A DNA stretch of 64,000 nucleotides from CAVOHU01 sp963843385 (GTDB lineage: Bacteria; Acidobacteriota; Vicinamibacteria; Vicinamibacterales; JAKQTR01), in assembly GCA_963843385.1 (NCBI GenBank), contig CAWJJY010000005.1, forward strand, positions 682,001 to 746,000, in the 5' to 3' direction. Each line of letters starts with the position of its first letter. Position 1 is the first letter of the stretch. Positions 49,841-59,402 of this stretch are shown piece after piece. Both the position numbers and the translations under genes were made by a program. The notes under the pieces were generated by a model that was given only the letters and a program-made list of their open reading frames with translations, did not search any database and was not told the DNA's origin.

Positions 49841-50905
49841 ATGTCCAGCGCCCGGTTCGCGTACTTCGTTGACAGTCCCGGAACGCCCCTGGTCCGCCGC
49901 GATCTCGAGATGCCGGATCCAGGCCCGGGCGAAGCGCTGGTCGAGGTGCTCGCGTGCGGGCTTTGTCACACTGACCTGGGCTTTGCCGACGGTTCCGTTC
50001 CGCCCAAGCACCCGTGGCCGCTCGTGCTCGGCCACGAGGTCGTCGGCCACATCGTCGGACGCGGAGACGGCGTTGGCGGCACGGGACGCGAACCGGTCGT
50101 GGTCCCGGCCGTGCTTCCGTGCGGGCACTGCGCCTTCTGCCGGGCCGGGCGCGGCAATGCGTGTCCCGATCAGAAGATGCCGGGCAACGACATCCACGGC
50201 GGCTTCGCGACGCACATGATCGTGCCGGCCGCCTCGCTGGTGTCGTTGATGGACATCCCCGCCGGCATCGACCTGCGCGAGATCTCGGTCGTCGCCGATG
50301 CGGTGTCAACGGCGTATCAGGCCGTCAGGCGGGCAGAGCTGGCCGAGGGCGACGTGGCCATGGTGGTCGGCGCGGGAGGCGTTGGCAGCTATCTCATTCA
50401 GATTGCCCGCGCACGCGGCGCCAGAGTCATCGCGTGCGACGTCCGTCGCGACCGTCTCGACCTGGTTTCGGCCCACGGCGCCGAACGGCATGTGGACGTC
50501 ACCGGGCGCACGCCGCAGGAAGTCCGGAAAGAGGTTCACCTCATCGCGCGCGAGTGGGGGGTGCCCTCGCTCAGGTTTCGCATCTTCGAGTGCAGCGGCA
50601 CGCCGCAGGGCCAGTTGCTGGCCTTCGGCCTGCTCGCCCGCGGAGCGGCGCTCGTGCAGGTCGGATACACGCCGAAGACCGTCGAGGTCCGGCTCTCAAA
50701 CCTGATGGCGTTCGACGCGACCGTGGCGGGGACCTGGGGATGCCCCCCGGAGGTGTATCCGGAGGTCCTGCGCCTCATCTACGATGGCCGGATCGTTCTC
50801 GCCCCCTTTGTCGAGCATGCGCCGATGTCGCGGATCAACGAGTTGCTGGCGGCGATGGCGAACCACAGCCTGGCGAACAGGATGGTCTTGGACCCAAACG
50901 CGTAA
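49841..50905 (+). CDS. had: 6-hydroxycyclohex-1-ene-1-carbonyl-CoA dehydrogenase
   Basis: A 354-residue zinc-dependent alcohol dehydrogenase of the MDR family. The catalytic zinc is at GLCHTD and GHEVVGHIVG; the structural zinc cysteines are in CGHCAFCRAGRGNACPDQ; the NAD site is VVGAGGVGSYLI. Its length and place with oah and dch fit Had (BzdX), which oxidises 6-hydroxycyclohex-1-ene-1-carbonyl-CoA to the 6-oxo compound. The ATG at 49841 begins the conserved domain; no clear Shine-Dalgarno is seen upstream. It is divergent from the tetR-bzd operon. Confidence 0.85.
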   Translation: MSSARFAYFVDSPGTPLVRRDLEMPDPGPGEALVEVLACGLCHTDLGFADGSVPPKHPWPLVLGHEVVGHIVGRGDGVGGTGREPVVVPAVLPCGHCAFCRAGRGNACPDQKMPGNDIHGGFATHMIVPAASLVSLMDIPAGIDLREISVVADAVSTAYQAVRRAELAEGDVAMVVGAGGVGSYLIQIARARGARVIACDVRRDRLDLVSAHGAERHVDVTGRTPQEVRKEVHLIAREWGVPSLRFRIFECSGTPQGQLLAFGLLARGAALVQVGYTPKTVEVRLSNLMAFDATVAGTWGCPPEVYPEVLRLIYDGRIVLAPFVEHAPMSRINELLAAMANHSLANRMVLDPNA

Positions 50906-51004
50906 CAGGTTGGGGGCCGAAGGCCCTCGAGCGTAACGACGGAGTGATTTCGACCTGCGCGACGCGGGCAAGGCCCCCAGCCGCCAGCTGACGAGGATCG
51001 ACGC

Positions 51005-52129
51005 ATGACTGATCTCAAGAACCACGAACTCGTTCCCGACTCTCCATTCACATCGATCCGGTACGAGCAGCGGCCCGTGCTCGGCCGGAAGGGCGAGGTC
51101 GTCGAGGGCCTACACCAGGTGTGGATCTGGCTGGACAACGAAGCGCAGCTCAACTCGTACACGACGCAGGCCGTCAAGGAAATCATCCTCGCCTTCCGCC
51201 GGGCCAGCAGCGATCGGCGCGCCGTTGCCGTCGTGTTCACGGCGGTGGGCACGCGAGCCTTCTGCACCGGCGGCAACACCGCGGAATACGCGACCTACTA
51301 TGCGGGCCGGCCACTCGAGTACGCGCAGTACATGCGGCTGTTCAACGACATGGTGACCGGCATCCTGCTCTGCGACAAGCCGGTCATCTGCCGCGTCAAC
51401 GGGATGCGCATCGCGGGCGGGCAGGAAATCGGGATGGCCTGCGATTTCACCGTGGCGGCCGACCACGCGCGGTTCGGCCAGGCCGGCCCGATTCACGGAT
51501 CGGCGCCCGACGGGGGCTCGACGGATTTCCTCGACATCTACGTCGGCTACGCGAAGGCGGCCGAGTCGCTCGTCCTGTGCGAATCCTGGTCGGCCCACAA
51601 GGCCCTGCGCCTCGGCCTCATCAACGACGCGGTCGCGGTCCACAGGACGCCCGAGGGCCAGGTGGTGGCCGACCCGACCGTCGTGACGGATCGCTTCGTC
51701 GACGAAGCCGGGCGAATCGTTCACGGCGAATGGAAGGCCGGGTCGGCGCTTGATGAGGCGAAGGCCCTGGCCAAGCGGTGCACCATCGATCTCGCACCGC
51801 TCGATCGCGCGGTGGATGCCCTGGTCACGAAACTGCTCCACACGTTCCCCGACTGCACGCACAAGACGCTCGAGAGCCTTCGGAAGAAGAAGCTGGACAG
51901 CTGGTACCGGAACAGCGAGACCAACCGGTCCTGGCTCGCGCTCAATATGAACACGGAAGCGGCAGCCGGGTTCCCCGCATTCCACTACGGCGGACGCGGC
52001 GAGCGCGAGATTGACTTCGTGAAACTGAGAACGCTGTACGCCGAGGGGGCGCGCTTCGACGAGAAGCTCATCGAGCAAGTCCTCCTCCCGTCTGCCCGGG
52101 ACGGGATGAGGAACGCCAAGGACGAGTAA
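51005..52129 (+). CDS. oah: 6-oxocyclohex-1-ene-1-carbonyl-CoA hydrolase
   Basis: A 374-residue crotonase-superfamily protein, longer than ordinary enoyl-CoA hydratases, as expected for Oah/BamA/BzdY. Marker stretches are WIWLDNEAQLNSYTTQAVKE, FCTGGNTAEYA, GMRIAGGQEIGMACDFTVAA and PIHGSAPDGGSTDFLD. It opens the ring by adding water to 6-oxocyclohex-1-ene-1-carbonyl-CoA, yielding 3-hydroxypimelyl-CoA. It is a widely used marker of anaerobic benzoyl-CoA degradation. It lies 99 bp after had. GAGG is upstream of the ATG. Confidence 0.93.
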   Translation: MTDLKNHELVPDSPFTSIRYEQRPVLGRKGEVVEGLHQVWIWLDNEAQLNSYTTQAVKEIILAFRRASSDRRAVAVVFTAVGTRAFCTGGNTAEYATYYAGRPLEYAQYMRLFNDMVTGILLCDKPVICRVNGMRIAGGQEIGMACDFTVAADHARFGQAGPIHGSAPDGGSTDFLDIYVGYAKAAESLVLCESWSAHKALRLGLINDAVAVHRTPEGQVVADPTVVTDRFVDEAGRIVHGEWKAGSALDEAKALAKRCTIDLAPLDRAVDALVTKLLHTFPDCTHKTLESLRKKKLDSWYRNSETNRSWLALNMNTEAAAGFPAFHYGGRGEREIDFVKLRTLYAEGARFDEKLIEQVLLPSARDGMRNAKDE

Positions 52130-52222
52130 CGCCTGCCCGGACAGGGCCGGCGTCGGATGGCCCGGGACGCCGCATGAACGAGGCCGCCGGGCGGGCCTGA
52201 ACAGGACCCTGGAGACACACGC

Positions 52223-53023
52223 GTGAGCGACGGAGAACGGACACGTCCCGACTCGATCGCTGTCAGCCTGCTCGAGGATGGCACCATCCTCCGCATTCTG
52301 CTGAACAAGCCGAAGGGCAACATCCTGACGGGCGCGATGATGCGTGAGATCGGGGACGCCCTGGCCGATCACCGGGACGACGCGCACCTTCGGCTCGTGG
52401 TCATCCGGGGCGCGGGCGGCAACTTCTCATTCGGCGCGTCGGTGGAGGAACACCGGAAGGAACAGGCGCCGGCGATGCTCGCGACCTTCCACGCCCTCGC
52501 GCGAACCATCGCCGCCTACCCGATACCCGTCGCCGCGCTGGTCGAGGGCCGTTGTCTGGGTGGCGCCTTCGAGCTGGTGCTCTGCTGCCACCTCGTGCTC
52601 GTTGCCTCGTCGGCTCGGTTCGGATGTCCCGAGATCAAGCTCGGGGTGTTCCCTCCGGTGCTCGCGGTGGCGGGGGGCGCGCGGCTCGGGACCGCCCTCT
52701 CCGAGCGGCTCCTGTTGACCGGTGCCGAGATTGACGCGCAGGAGGCCGAGCGTGCGGGCCTCGCGATAGGTCTCGATGCGTCACTCGAGCCCGAAGAGGC
52801 CCTGCTGGCCTGGTATCGGAAGCTCCTCAGGCCCCTGTCGGCGTTCGCCCTGCGCCAGTCGGTGCGTGCGATGCGCGCGCACACCGCCCTTCTCGCCGCG
52901 CTTGGAGAGCCGCTCGCGGCTGCCGAGCGGCAGTACGTCCAGGAACTTCTTTCGAGCCACGATGGCAACGAGGGCATCGATGCGTTCCTGGCCCGCCGTC
53001 CCCCGGTCTGGAGAGATTCATAG
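52223..53023 (+). CDS. dch: Cyclohexa-1,5-diene-1-carbonyl-CoA hydratase
   Basis: A 266-residue crotonase-fold hydratase. GGNFSFGASVEEH and GRCLGGAFELVLCCH are typical of Dch (BzdW/BadK-region dienoyl-CoA hydratases), and the length matches. It hydrates the dienoyl-CoA product of benzoyl-CoA reductase to 6-hydroxycyclohex-1-ene-1-carbonyl-CoA, the substrate of had. It starts with GTG at 52223, eight bases after GGAG. The next gene starts 12 bp after its stop. Confidence 0.9.
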   Translation: MSDGERTRPDSIAVSLLEDGTILRILLNKPKGNILTGAMMREIGDALADHRDDAHLRLVVIRGAGGNFSFGASVEEHRKEQAPAMLATFHALARTIAAYPIPVAALVEGRCLGGAFELVLCCHLVLVASSARFGCPEIKLGVFPPVLAVAGGARLGTALSERLLLTGAEIDAQEAERAGLAIGLDASLEPEEALLAWYRKLLRPLSAFALRQSVRAMRAHTALLAALGEPLAAAERQYVQELLSSHDGNEGIDAFLARRPPVWRDS

Positions 53024-53034
53024 GAGAGAACAGG

Positions 53035-54036
53035 ATGCCCACCAACAGGCCGGTCGCGGTCATCGGCGGCGGACCAGTCGGGTCGATTGTCGCGGCTCAC
53101 CTTGCGTCGGTCGGGCGCGAGGTGCTGCTTGTCGAATGCGGCGGGCATCGTTACGAGCAGATCAAGAGCCTGGGCATCGCCGTCTCGGGCGCGACGGAGG
53201 TCCCGAGGCAGATGCCGGTGATGCTGAACTCGATTGCCGAGCTCAGCCGCGTCAAGCTGGCGGCCCTGTTCATCTGCACGAAGACCTGGGCCCTCAAGTC
53301 GCTGCTGCCCAGGCTGGCGGCGGTCCTCGATCCGAATACGCCCATCATCAGCTTCCAGAACGGGATCGGTCCCGAAGATGAAGTCGCCGAGTTCTTTCCC
53401 CGGGACAACGTCTGCCGGTGCGTCGTCAACTTCGCGGGAGGAATGTCGGAGGACGGCGCTTCGGTCGTCATGCACTGGTTCAACGCGCCCAACTACATCG
53501 CCGCCATCGACGGCGACGGATGCGGACGGATCTCGGGCGTCATCGAGAGCCTGACGCGCTCGGGCCTCGGCACCCACGTCGTCACCGGGCCCGAGATCAA
53601 GCGGCAGGTGTTCTACAAAACCATCCTGAACTCGGCGTTGAACGCCTTGTGCGCGAGCACGGGCATCACCATGCGCCAGGCGATGGGCATGCGCCACACG
53701 CGGAACCTGGCGAACCTCCTGATTCGCGAGGGCCTGTCGGTCGCGGCGGCGGTGGGCTATTACTACGGCGAGAATTCAATGGCCGCCTGCACGAAGTACC
53801 TGGGATCGGGCGGCGATCACCTCCCGTCGATGTGGACCGATCTGCAGTCCGGTCTGCCGACCGAGATCGAGTACATGAACGGCAAGATCGTCCAGATCGG
53901 GATGATGTTCAAGAACGTCGACGTGGACGTCAACGTCTTCTTCACCTCCATGATCATCACGCAGGAAATCCGAGCGGGCGTCCGGAAGGCCGAGGACATT
54001 CCCGACTACCTCACCTCGCCAAACGGGTTGCACTAG
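53035..54036 (+). CDS. Ketopantoate reductase (ApbA/PanE) family dehydrogenase
   Basis: A 333-residue NAD(P)-dependent dehydrogenase. The N-terminal Rossmann motif is VIGGGPVGSIVAAHL, followed by FICTKTWALKSLL and SFQNGIGPEDEV as in PanE/ApbA proteins. The C-terminal domain begins near KRQVFYKTILNSALNALCA. It is longer than PanE and lies only 12 bp after dch, so it is probably co-transcribed with the ring-processing genes. Its substrate is unknown. A 2- or 3-hydroxyacyl-type oxidation linked to the pathway, or simple pantothenate/CoA supply, are both possible. Confidence 0.7.
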   Translation: MPTNRPVAVIGGGPVGSIVAAHLASVGREVLLVECGGHRYEQIKSLGIAVSGATEVPRQMPVMLNSIAELSRVKLAALFICTKTWALKSLLPRLAAVLDPNTPIISFQNGIGPEDEVAEFFPRDNVCRCVVNFAGGMSEDGASVVMHWFNAPNYIAAIDGDGCGRISGVIESLTRSGLGTHVVTGPEIKRQVFYKTILNSALNALCASTGITMRQAMGMRHTRNLANLLIREGLSVAAAVGYYYGENSMAACTKYLGSGGDHLPSMWTDLQSGLPTEIEYMNGKIVQIGMMFKNVDVDVNVFFTSMIITQEIRAGVRKAEDIPDYLTSPNGLH

Positions 54037-54344
54037 GGGCGCGGCTGGGCGCTGAAGACCGCCACTCGAGCGGGTCCTGCCCGATCATCAGGCACGCTCG
54101 TGCGGACGGCAGGTTTGTCGGTGATCGTGTGGCACGCCCTCGACGCGCGGATGAGGCTCGCATGCCACGACGCGAGTCTCGCCGGTGACTCCCGCTTGCT
54201 CGGGCTCCTGCCGCCCGCCCGAGGTGCCTGACGATCGGTCACCCGCTCGGGAGGCGGCCCGGGTGGTGCCCGGCCAGCGGGTTCACCTGCCCTGCTCCGA
54301 CTGCAATCCGGCTCGATCGTCTATGATCACCTCCGAGGTGGCGC
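54037..54344. other. Intergenic gap without a gene
   Basis: A 308-bp gap at the end of the aromatic island. TATGAT at about 54322-54327 could be a -10 for the next gene, without a clear -35. GTGGCA and TGCCAC arms near 54130-54175 could form a weak hairpin ending the had operon. No gene is supported. Confidence 0.35.
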
Positions 54345-55712
54345 ATGAGGTGGAAGCGGGCGGCAGGCTTGACGGCGATCGTCGCGGTGATGCTGGCATC
54401 ACACGGGACCATCGCATCACGCGGTGACGAATCCGGGAAGGCGACCCCCTGGCCCATGTGGCGCGGGGCCGACGAGAGCGGCGTATCACCCGAGACGAAC
54501 CTTCCGACGGAGTGGTCGCCGGACAGGAACATCCGGTGGAAGACGCTCATTCCAGGCCGCGGCCATTCCTCGGCCGTCGTGTGGAACCGCCGGGCATTCG
54601 TCACGAGCGATGTCGAGGGCGCGGTCGTTCCGGGCCATTCGGCCTTCAAGCACATCATCGAGGGCAAGGAATTCCTGCACCCCGACAGCGTGGCCGGCGA
54701 CCGGCGGCACTCCTTCCGCGTGGTCTGCGTCGACACCGAGTCCGGAAAGATCCTGTGGGAGCGTGTCGCCTACGAAGGTACGGTGCTCGACAATCGGCAC
54801 CGAAAAGGCAGCTACGCCGCCCCGACGCCAGCCACCGACGGCAAGCGGGTCTTCGCGTGGTTCGGCAACGAGGGGATCTTCAGCTACGACTTCTCGGGCA
54901 AGCTGCTGTGGAAGGCCGCGCCGGGCCCCATTCCCACGGTCGGCATGGGCCCGGGCACGAGCCCGGTCGTCTTCGAGAACCGCGTGATCCTGCTCTGCGA
55001 CGAGGACAACGGCGAGCATTCCTTCGTCGTCGCGCTCGATGCCCAGTCGGGCAAGGAAGTGTGGCGAACGCCCCGCCAGGTCCAGGCCAGCTGGGCGACG
55101 CCGCTTCTCGTGCGCGCAGGCAACAGGACCGAACTGGTCTGCAACGGAAACGAGTGGATCATCTCGTACGACCCGAAGACAGGCGCAGAGCTGTGGCGTG
55201 CCAAGGGCCACGGCAGCAATGCCATCCCCAGCCCGGTCGCCGGACACGGGATCGCGTTCGTGTCGGCAGGCTTCCCCGTGAAGATGACCTTTGCCATCCG
55301 TCTCGGCGCCAGCGGAGACCTGACCGGGGGCCCGAACGTCGCGTGGTCGTACAACCGCGGGACGGCATACGTGCCGTCGACGATTCTCTACGGCGACTTC
55401 CTGTACCTCATGTCGGACCGCGGCATCCTGACCTGTCTCGATGCGAAGACCGGCGCGGTGCGCTATGACAACGGACGGATTCCGATCCCCGCAACGTTCA
55501 CCGCATCCCCGGTCGCGCACGAGGGCCGGATCCTGCTGACGTCGGAGGATGGGGACACCTTCGTCATCAAGGCCGGGCCCGTGCACGAGGTGCTGGGCAC
55601 CAACTCGGTGGGAGAACCCGTGTATGCCACGCCGTCGATTTCGGACGGCATGATTTTCATCCGGGGCGAGCAGCATCTGTTCGGGATCGCGAACGCGGCA
55701 CGCAAGCCCTGA
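54345..55712 (+). CDS. Exported PQQ-type beta-propeller repeat protein
   Basis: A 455-residue protein with a signal peptide (to about residue 26). Repeated blades such as FRVVCVDTESGKILWERV, FVVALDAQSGKEVWRTP and LTCLDAKTGAV are the PQQ-binding-like repeats found in quinoprotein dehydrogenases and BamB-type proteins. The start (WPMWRGADESGVSPETNLP) is typical of the acidobacterial/planctomycete outer-membrane group of unknown function. No PQQ-ligand or haem motif is obvious, so it is likely structural or a binding protein. Confidence 0.8.
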   Translation: MRWKRAAGLTAIVAVMLASHGTIASRGDESGKATPWPMWRGADESGVSPETNLPTEWSPDRNIRWKTLIPGRGHSSAVVWNRRAFVTSDVEGAVVPGHSAFKHIIEGKEFLHPDSVAGDRRHSFRVVCVDTESGKILWERVAYEGTVLDNRHRKGSYAAPTPATDGKRVFAWFGNEGIFSYDFSGKLLWKAAPGPIPTVGMGPGTSPVVFENRVILLCDEDNGEHSFVVALDAQSGKEVWRTPRQVQASWATPLLVRAGNRTELVCNGNEWIISYDPKTGAELWRAKGHGSNAIPSPVAGHGIAFVSAGFPVKMTFAIRLGASGDLTGGPNVAWSYNRGTAYVPSTILYGDFLYLMSDRGILTCLDAKTGAVRYDNGRIPIPATFTASPVAHEGRILLTSEDGDTFVIKAGPVHEVLGTNSVGEPVYATPSISDGMIFIRGEQHLFGIANAARKP

Positions 55713-55812
55713 GGCGGAGACGCGGCGCCCGCCTGTGCGAAGTCGCGCGACGGTGTGGCGGGGCGGCGGGCCGTGGTCCCGGGTGGGTACGACACGCCCG
55801 GAAGGAGACGTC

Positions 55813-56310
55813 ATGCGAAGAGGGATCGTCGTGGTGGGAGGTGTGCTCCTCACGGCCGCGGTGCTGATGGCTCAGCCGGCCGCCAAGCCCGACTTCTCGG
55901 GTGTCTGGGTGCTCGACAAGGATCGCAGCTTCAGCAATCCGGCGGGCCTCGATCAGACGATGACTCTCGTGCACAAGGGCAGCGAGGTCTCGCTGGATGC
56001 TCAGCTGAAGACGACCGCACAAGGGGAACAGCACGTCACCGAAACGTGGGTCCTCGACGGCCAGACGCGGGACTTCGTGCCGGCTGCCGCAAACGCGAAG
56101 GGCACCCGCAAGGCCTCGTGGCTTCCAGGTGACCGGGGCCTGCTCGTGACCGACGAGACCGTGACCGAGACGCCGAAGGGCACGCAGCGGCAAGTGGTCA
56201 CGCGCAAACTGATGCTCTCGGCCGACGGCTCGACGCTGACGATCGACTACTACATCGACAACGCGCGCGTGTCAGTCGAGTCGAAGCGGATATTCAACCG
56301 GCAGCGCTGA
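55813..56310 (+). CDS. Small secreted lipocalin-like protein
   Basis: A 165-residue protein. A signal peptide (about residues 1-21, ending LMAQP) is followed by FSGVWVLDKDRSFS, the FxGxW start common to small lipocalin-like beta-barrel proteins, and alternating beta strands to the end (VTRKLMLSADGSTLTIDYYI). GAAGGAGA lies just upstream of the ATG at 55813; the longer ORF from 55735 is not supported. The function is unknown. It is 100 bp after the PQQ-type gene. Confidence 0.65.
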   Translation: MRRGIVVVGGVLLTAAVLMAQPAAKPDFSGVWVLDKDRSFSNPAGLDQTMTLVHKGSEVSLDAQLKTTAQGEQHVTETWVLDGQTRDFVPAAANAKGTRKASWLPGDRGLLVTDETVTETPKGTQRQVVTRKLMLSADGSTLTIDYYIDNARVSVESKRIFNRQR

Positions 56311-56383
56311 GCAGGCGCCGCACCCATTCAGGTTGGCGGTTGGCGACCTGCGCCGGCCGGCAGCCGCCGGCTTCCGAACGTGG

Positions 56384-59276
56384 TCACCGCGGCGGGGCTC
56401 CGAACACGAACGTCCCGACGTCCACCATCCGCCCGGGCCCGTCGAGGCGCAGGGTGATCGACTTGTTCTCCATCCGGCCCGACCCGTAGCGCAGGTACAG
56501 CTCGAGCACCACCGTCGTCGCACCGATGGCCGTCTGCTGGCGTGTTCCGAAGAACTTGGCCCTGACCTGGTACTTTCCGGGAATCGCCGTCTTCAGCAGG
56601 AACTCCTCGGGACCGTAGCCGGTCGTCACATCCCCGCTGATGCGGCCTCCGATCCCCGTCTGCGTGTGGCTGTAGAAGCACTCTTCGCCCCGCGGATCGA
56701 CGACGTGCAGGTCCATGTCGCTGTTTGGCGTGTCCCAGTTGAGCACGACGCGGACGTCGACCGGAAGATTCTCAATGAGCCGCGGATCAAAACGCGACGT
56801 GTCGGGCCGGGTCTTTGCCGTCGCGGCGATGGCGTTCAATTCGCCGACGGCGATGATGTTGATGTCGCGGAACCTGGTATCCCAGCTCCTGCGGACGACC
56901 TCCCACATCGTGTTCACAGCGCGCTGGGTGTCTCCGGCATCGGCCAGCGCAAGCGCGAGGTCGCGATCACTCTGGGGGTCCTCGCTGCGCATGACTCGGA
57001 CCTGTTCAAACGTCCAGACGGCCAGCTGCGGAAGTCCAAGCTGACGAAGCCGGTAGCCGAGGACGCGGAGCAGTGCCGGCTCTTCGAGCCTGAGTTCCGC
57101 GAGGTTGGTGAGAATCCTCAGGGCCAGCGACGATTCGCCCTGCTGTCGGAAGAAGTCGGAGACGTCGAGGAAGAAGCCCGGCGTCGTTCCGTAGGTCTCC
57201 CGCAGTTCGAGATAGCGTCGATAACGCCGGTCTTTGGCGGCCGCCTCGAGTTCCTTGAGATACGGCGCGTCGGGTGACCACGCCTTGAGCTCGATTGAGC
57301 CGGAGGCTTCGGCTCGTGCCGGCTGACCACCCTCGTTCTTTGCCTCCCTGTTCATCACAACCCTGTCCGCGGCCACTTCCATCGCTCGTGCTGCGGGCGC
57401 CTGTGAAGGCGGAGGCGCGGCCAGCGCCGCGTCCCTTCCGCCGCCCGCGAACGGGGTGATGCGGCCTGCCCGGGTGATCGGCTGGGCCTCGTCCTTGACT
57501 GGGTCGGGTTTGAATTCGGTTCGCCACCACTTCTTCCGCTCCTCGAACTGGGCGACGACACGATCGAGGTGGTCTTTCTCCTCGCGGTCCTTCCCGGTCG
57601 TCGCCTGCCTGACCAGCCTGTCGTACTCGGCGCGCAGCTCGTCGGGAGGCGCAATCCCGTACCGAACATAGTCGTTGACGCTGTCGAGCACCAGCAGCGA
57701 CGTTCCGCGGGTGACGATGCCGAACTGCTGCCCGAGCGCGAGAATGTCGGCCGCGTACCGGGTCGGATCGAGCTCGAGCTCCGCGAGCTTCTTCTGCGCC
57801 CAGATGCGGCCGACCGGAGCCGAGCCGAGGTCCTCCGCCGACAATTCGATCGTGCGCGCGAAGGTCTCCTGCCGGCCGAAGCCGAAGTGCAGCATGATGG
57901 TGGCGCGCTTGCCGCGCAGCCTGCCCGAAAGCCCGAACGCGCCGCGGATCGCGGCGCCGTGGCTCGGGTAGAGATCGCCGACTTCCGCAGGGTTGAACGT
58001 CGCTCGAAGAAACGCGAGAGGTCGCGTCGTCAAGGCCTGAATGGCGTCCTTGACGGTGATGGCGGCCAGGTTCAGGGTACTCGCCGCCGCGCTCCTCAGC
58101 GATCGCTCGAAGCCAGGCGTGCTCGGCAACCAGAGCCGTATTGATCGTGACGAGCGGGCAGCCCGGAAGCCGCGGCTGACCTCCGCCGAGCGTCGCGACA
58201 CCGTCGGACACGAGCAACACCTCGTCGGCCGGCACCTTCGAAAGCTCGAGTGACCCCGGGGTGGTCGCGCCGTCGAGCGGCGCGTCCTCGATGAGCCGGC
58301 GCAGCTCCGCCCACGTGCCGTGCCGGGTCGGTTCCTGGACGTTCCGGAAGATGGCGAGCGCCAGGCTCGCGTTCTCGAGGCGCCCGATGTACGCGTCGAG
58401 CAGCTGCAGCTCCTTTGCGCGATCCCGGGCGCGCGCGCTGGCGGAAGCGTCCCACACGATGAGCAGGCGCTTCGGCAGCGCCTTCGGCTGGCGGCCCAGG
58501 CGCGGCGACACGGTGACGTAGAAGTAGCGCTCGCCGCGGTCCGCCGCAACGAAGGTTCCCTGGTCGTCCTCGCCGCGCGGCACCACGAAGGTCAGCGCCT
58601 TGCCCGGCACGACGTCGCGCTGGGTCTCCTCGGCGACATACGCTCGCTGCCACGACTTGAACGCGAAGGTCGCGAGCGGTGTCGACCGCACGCGCGGCAT
58701 CTCCTTCTGGTCCAGCACCTCGACGTGCATCGTGAAGGTGTCGACCCTGTCCGTGAAGGCCAGCGGCAGGTGGTACAGCAGGCCCGATCCCGCGCCCTTC
58801 CCGGCCTCTGGCAGCTCCTGCTCGTAGGCTACGACCACGCGCTTGGATCCGTTGGCAGGAATGGGATAGACGCGGGCGCGGAAGCTGTTGCCCGCCGTTT
58901 TTTCGAGCAGCCCCGGATCGATTCCCCTGCGGACGATCTCCTCGAACACCTGGCGCGCCTTGTCCTTCTCGACCACCACCCCTTCGCGCAACGCGCCGTT
59001 CACGTCCATCGCGAAGCGGCTCACGGTCTGGCCCTCGCCGACCGGAAACACCAGCTCCCCTTCCAGCACGCGGCTCTGGGGGTTGAACACGCTCATGTCC
59101 CACGTGGTCGTGACGAGACGGCCCACGATCCTCACGTCGACCCGAAGCGTGCGCAGGCGCATGGGCGTGCTGCGGTCGCCTTGCCAGGGGCTGCGAATGA
59201 CCGGCATCAGTTCCTGCGCGCCGGCGGCAGACGAGCACATCACGGCAAAGGCAAGGGCGATCAGGCACCGTCTCAT
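56384..59276 (-). pseudogene. VIT/VWA/DUF2135 secreted protein, interrupted by a 1-nt frameshift
   Basis: This would be a 963-residue exported protein. From the signal peptide (59276; GGAGG six bases upstream) it reads a VIT domain (FAMDVNGALREGVVVEKDKA), then a VWA-like domain with LIVWDASASARARD. It continues in frame to WLRAIAEERGGEY, after which the frame changes. Removing one G of the GGG at 58075-58077 gives GEYLNLAAITVKDAIQAL and an open frame through a tetratricopeptide-like region to a C-terminal DUF2135/YfaP-like domain (NSDMDLHVVDPRGEE), ending at 56384. It may be a sequencing error in a homopolymer or a true pseudogene. Confidence 0.75.
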
Positions 59277-59402
59277 CGCACACCTCCGGGAAAACGGGAT
59301 CGTCTGTCACGGCCGGAGCTCGGCAGCGGCCATTCCTGGGGGACCGGACTCTGATCATGAGAACGATGCGCCGGGAGAATCTTGCAGGAAGGCGCCGAGA
59401 GA

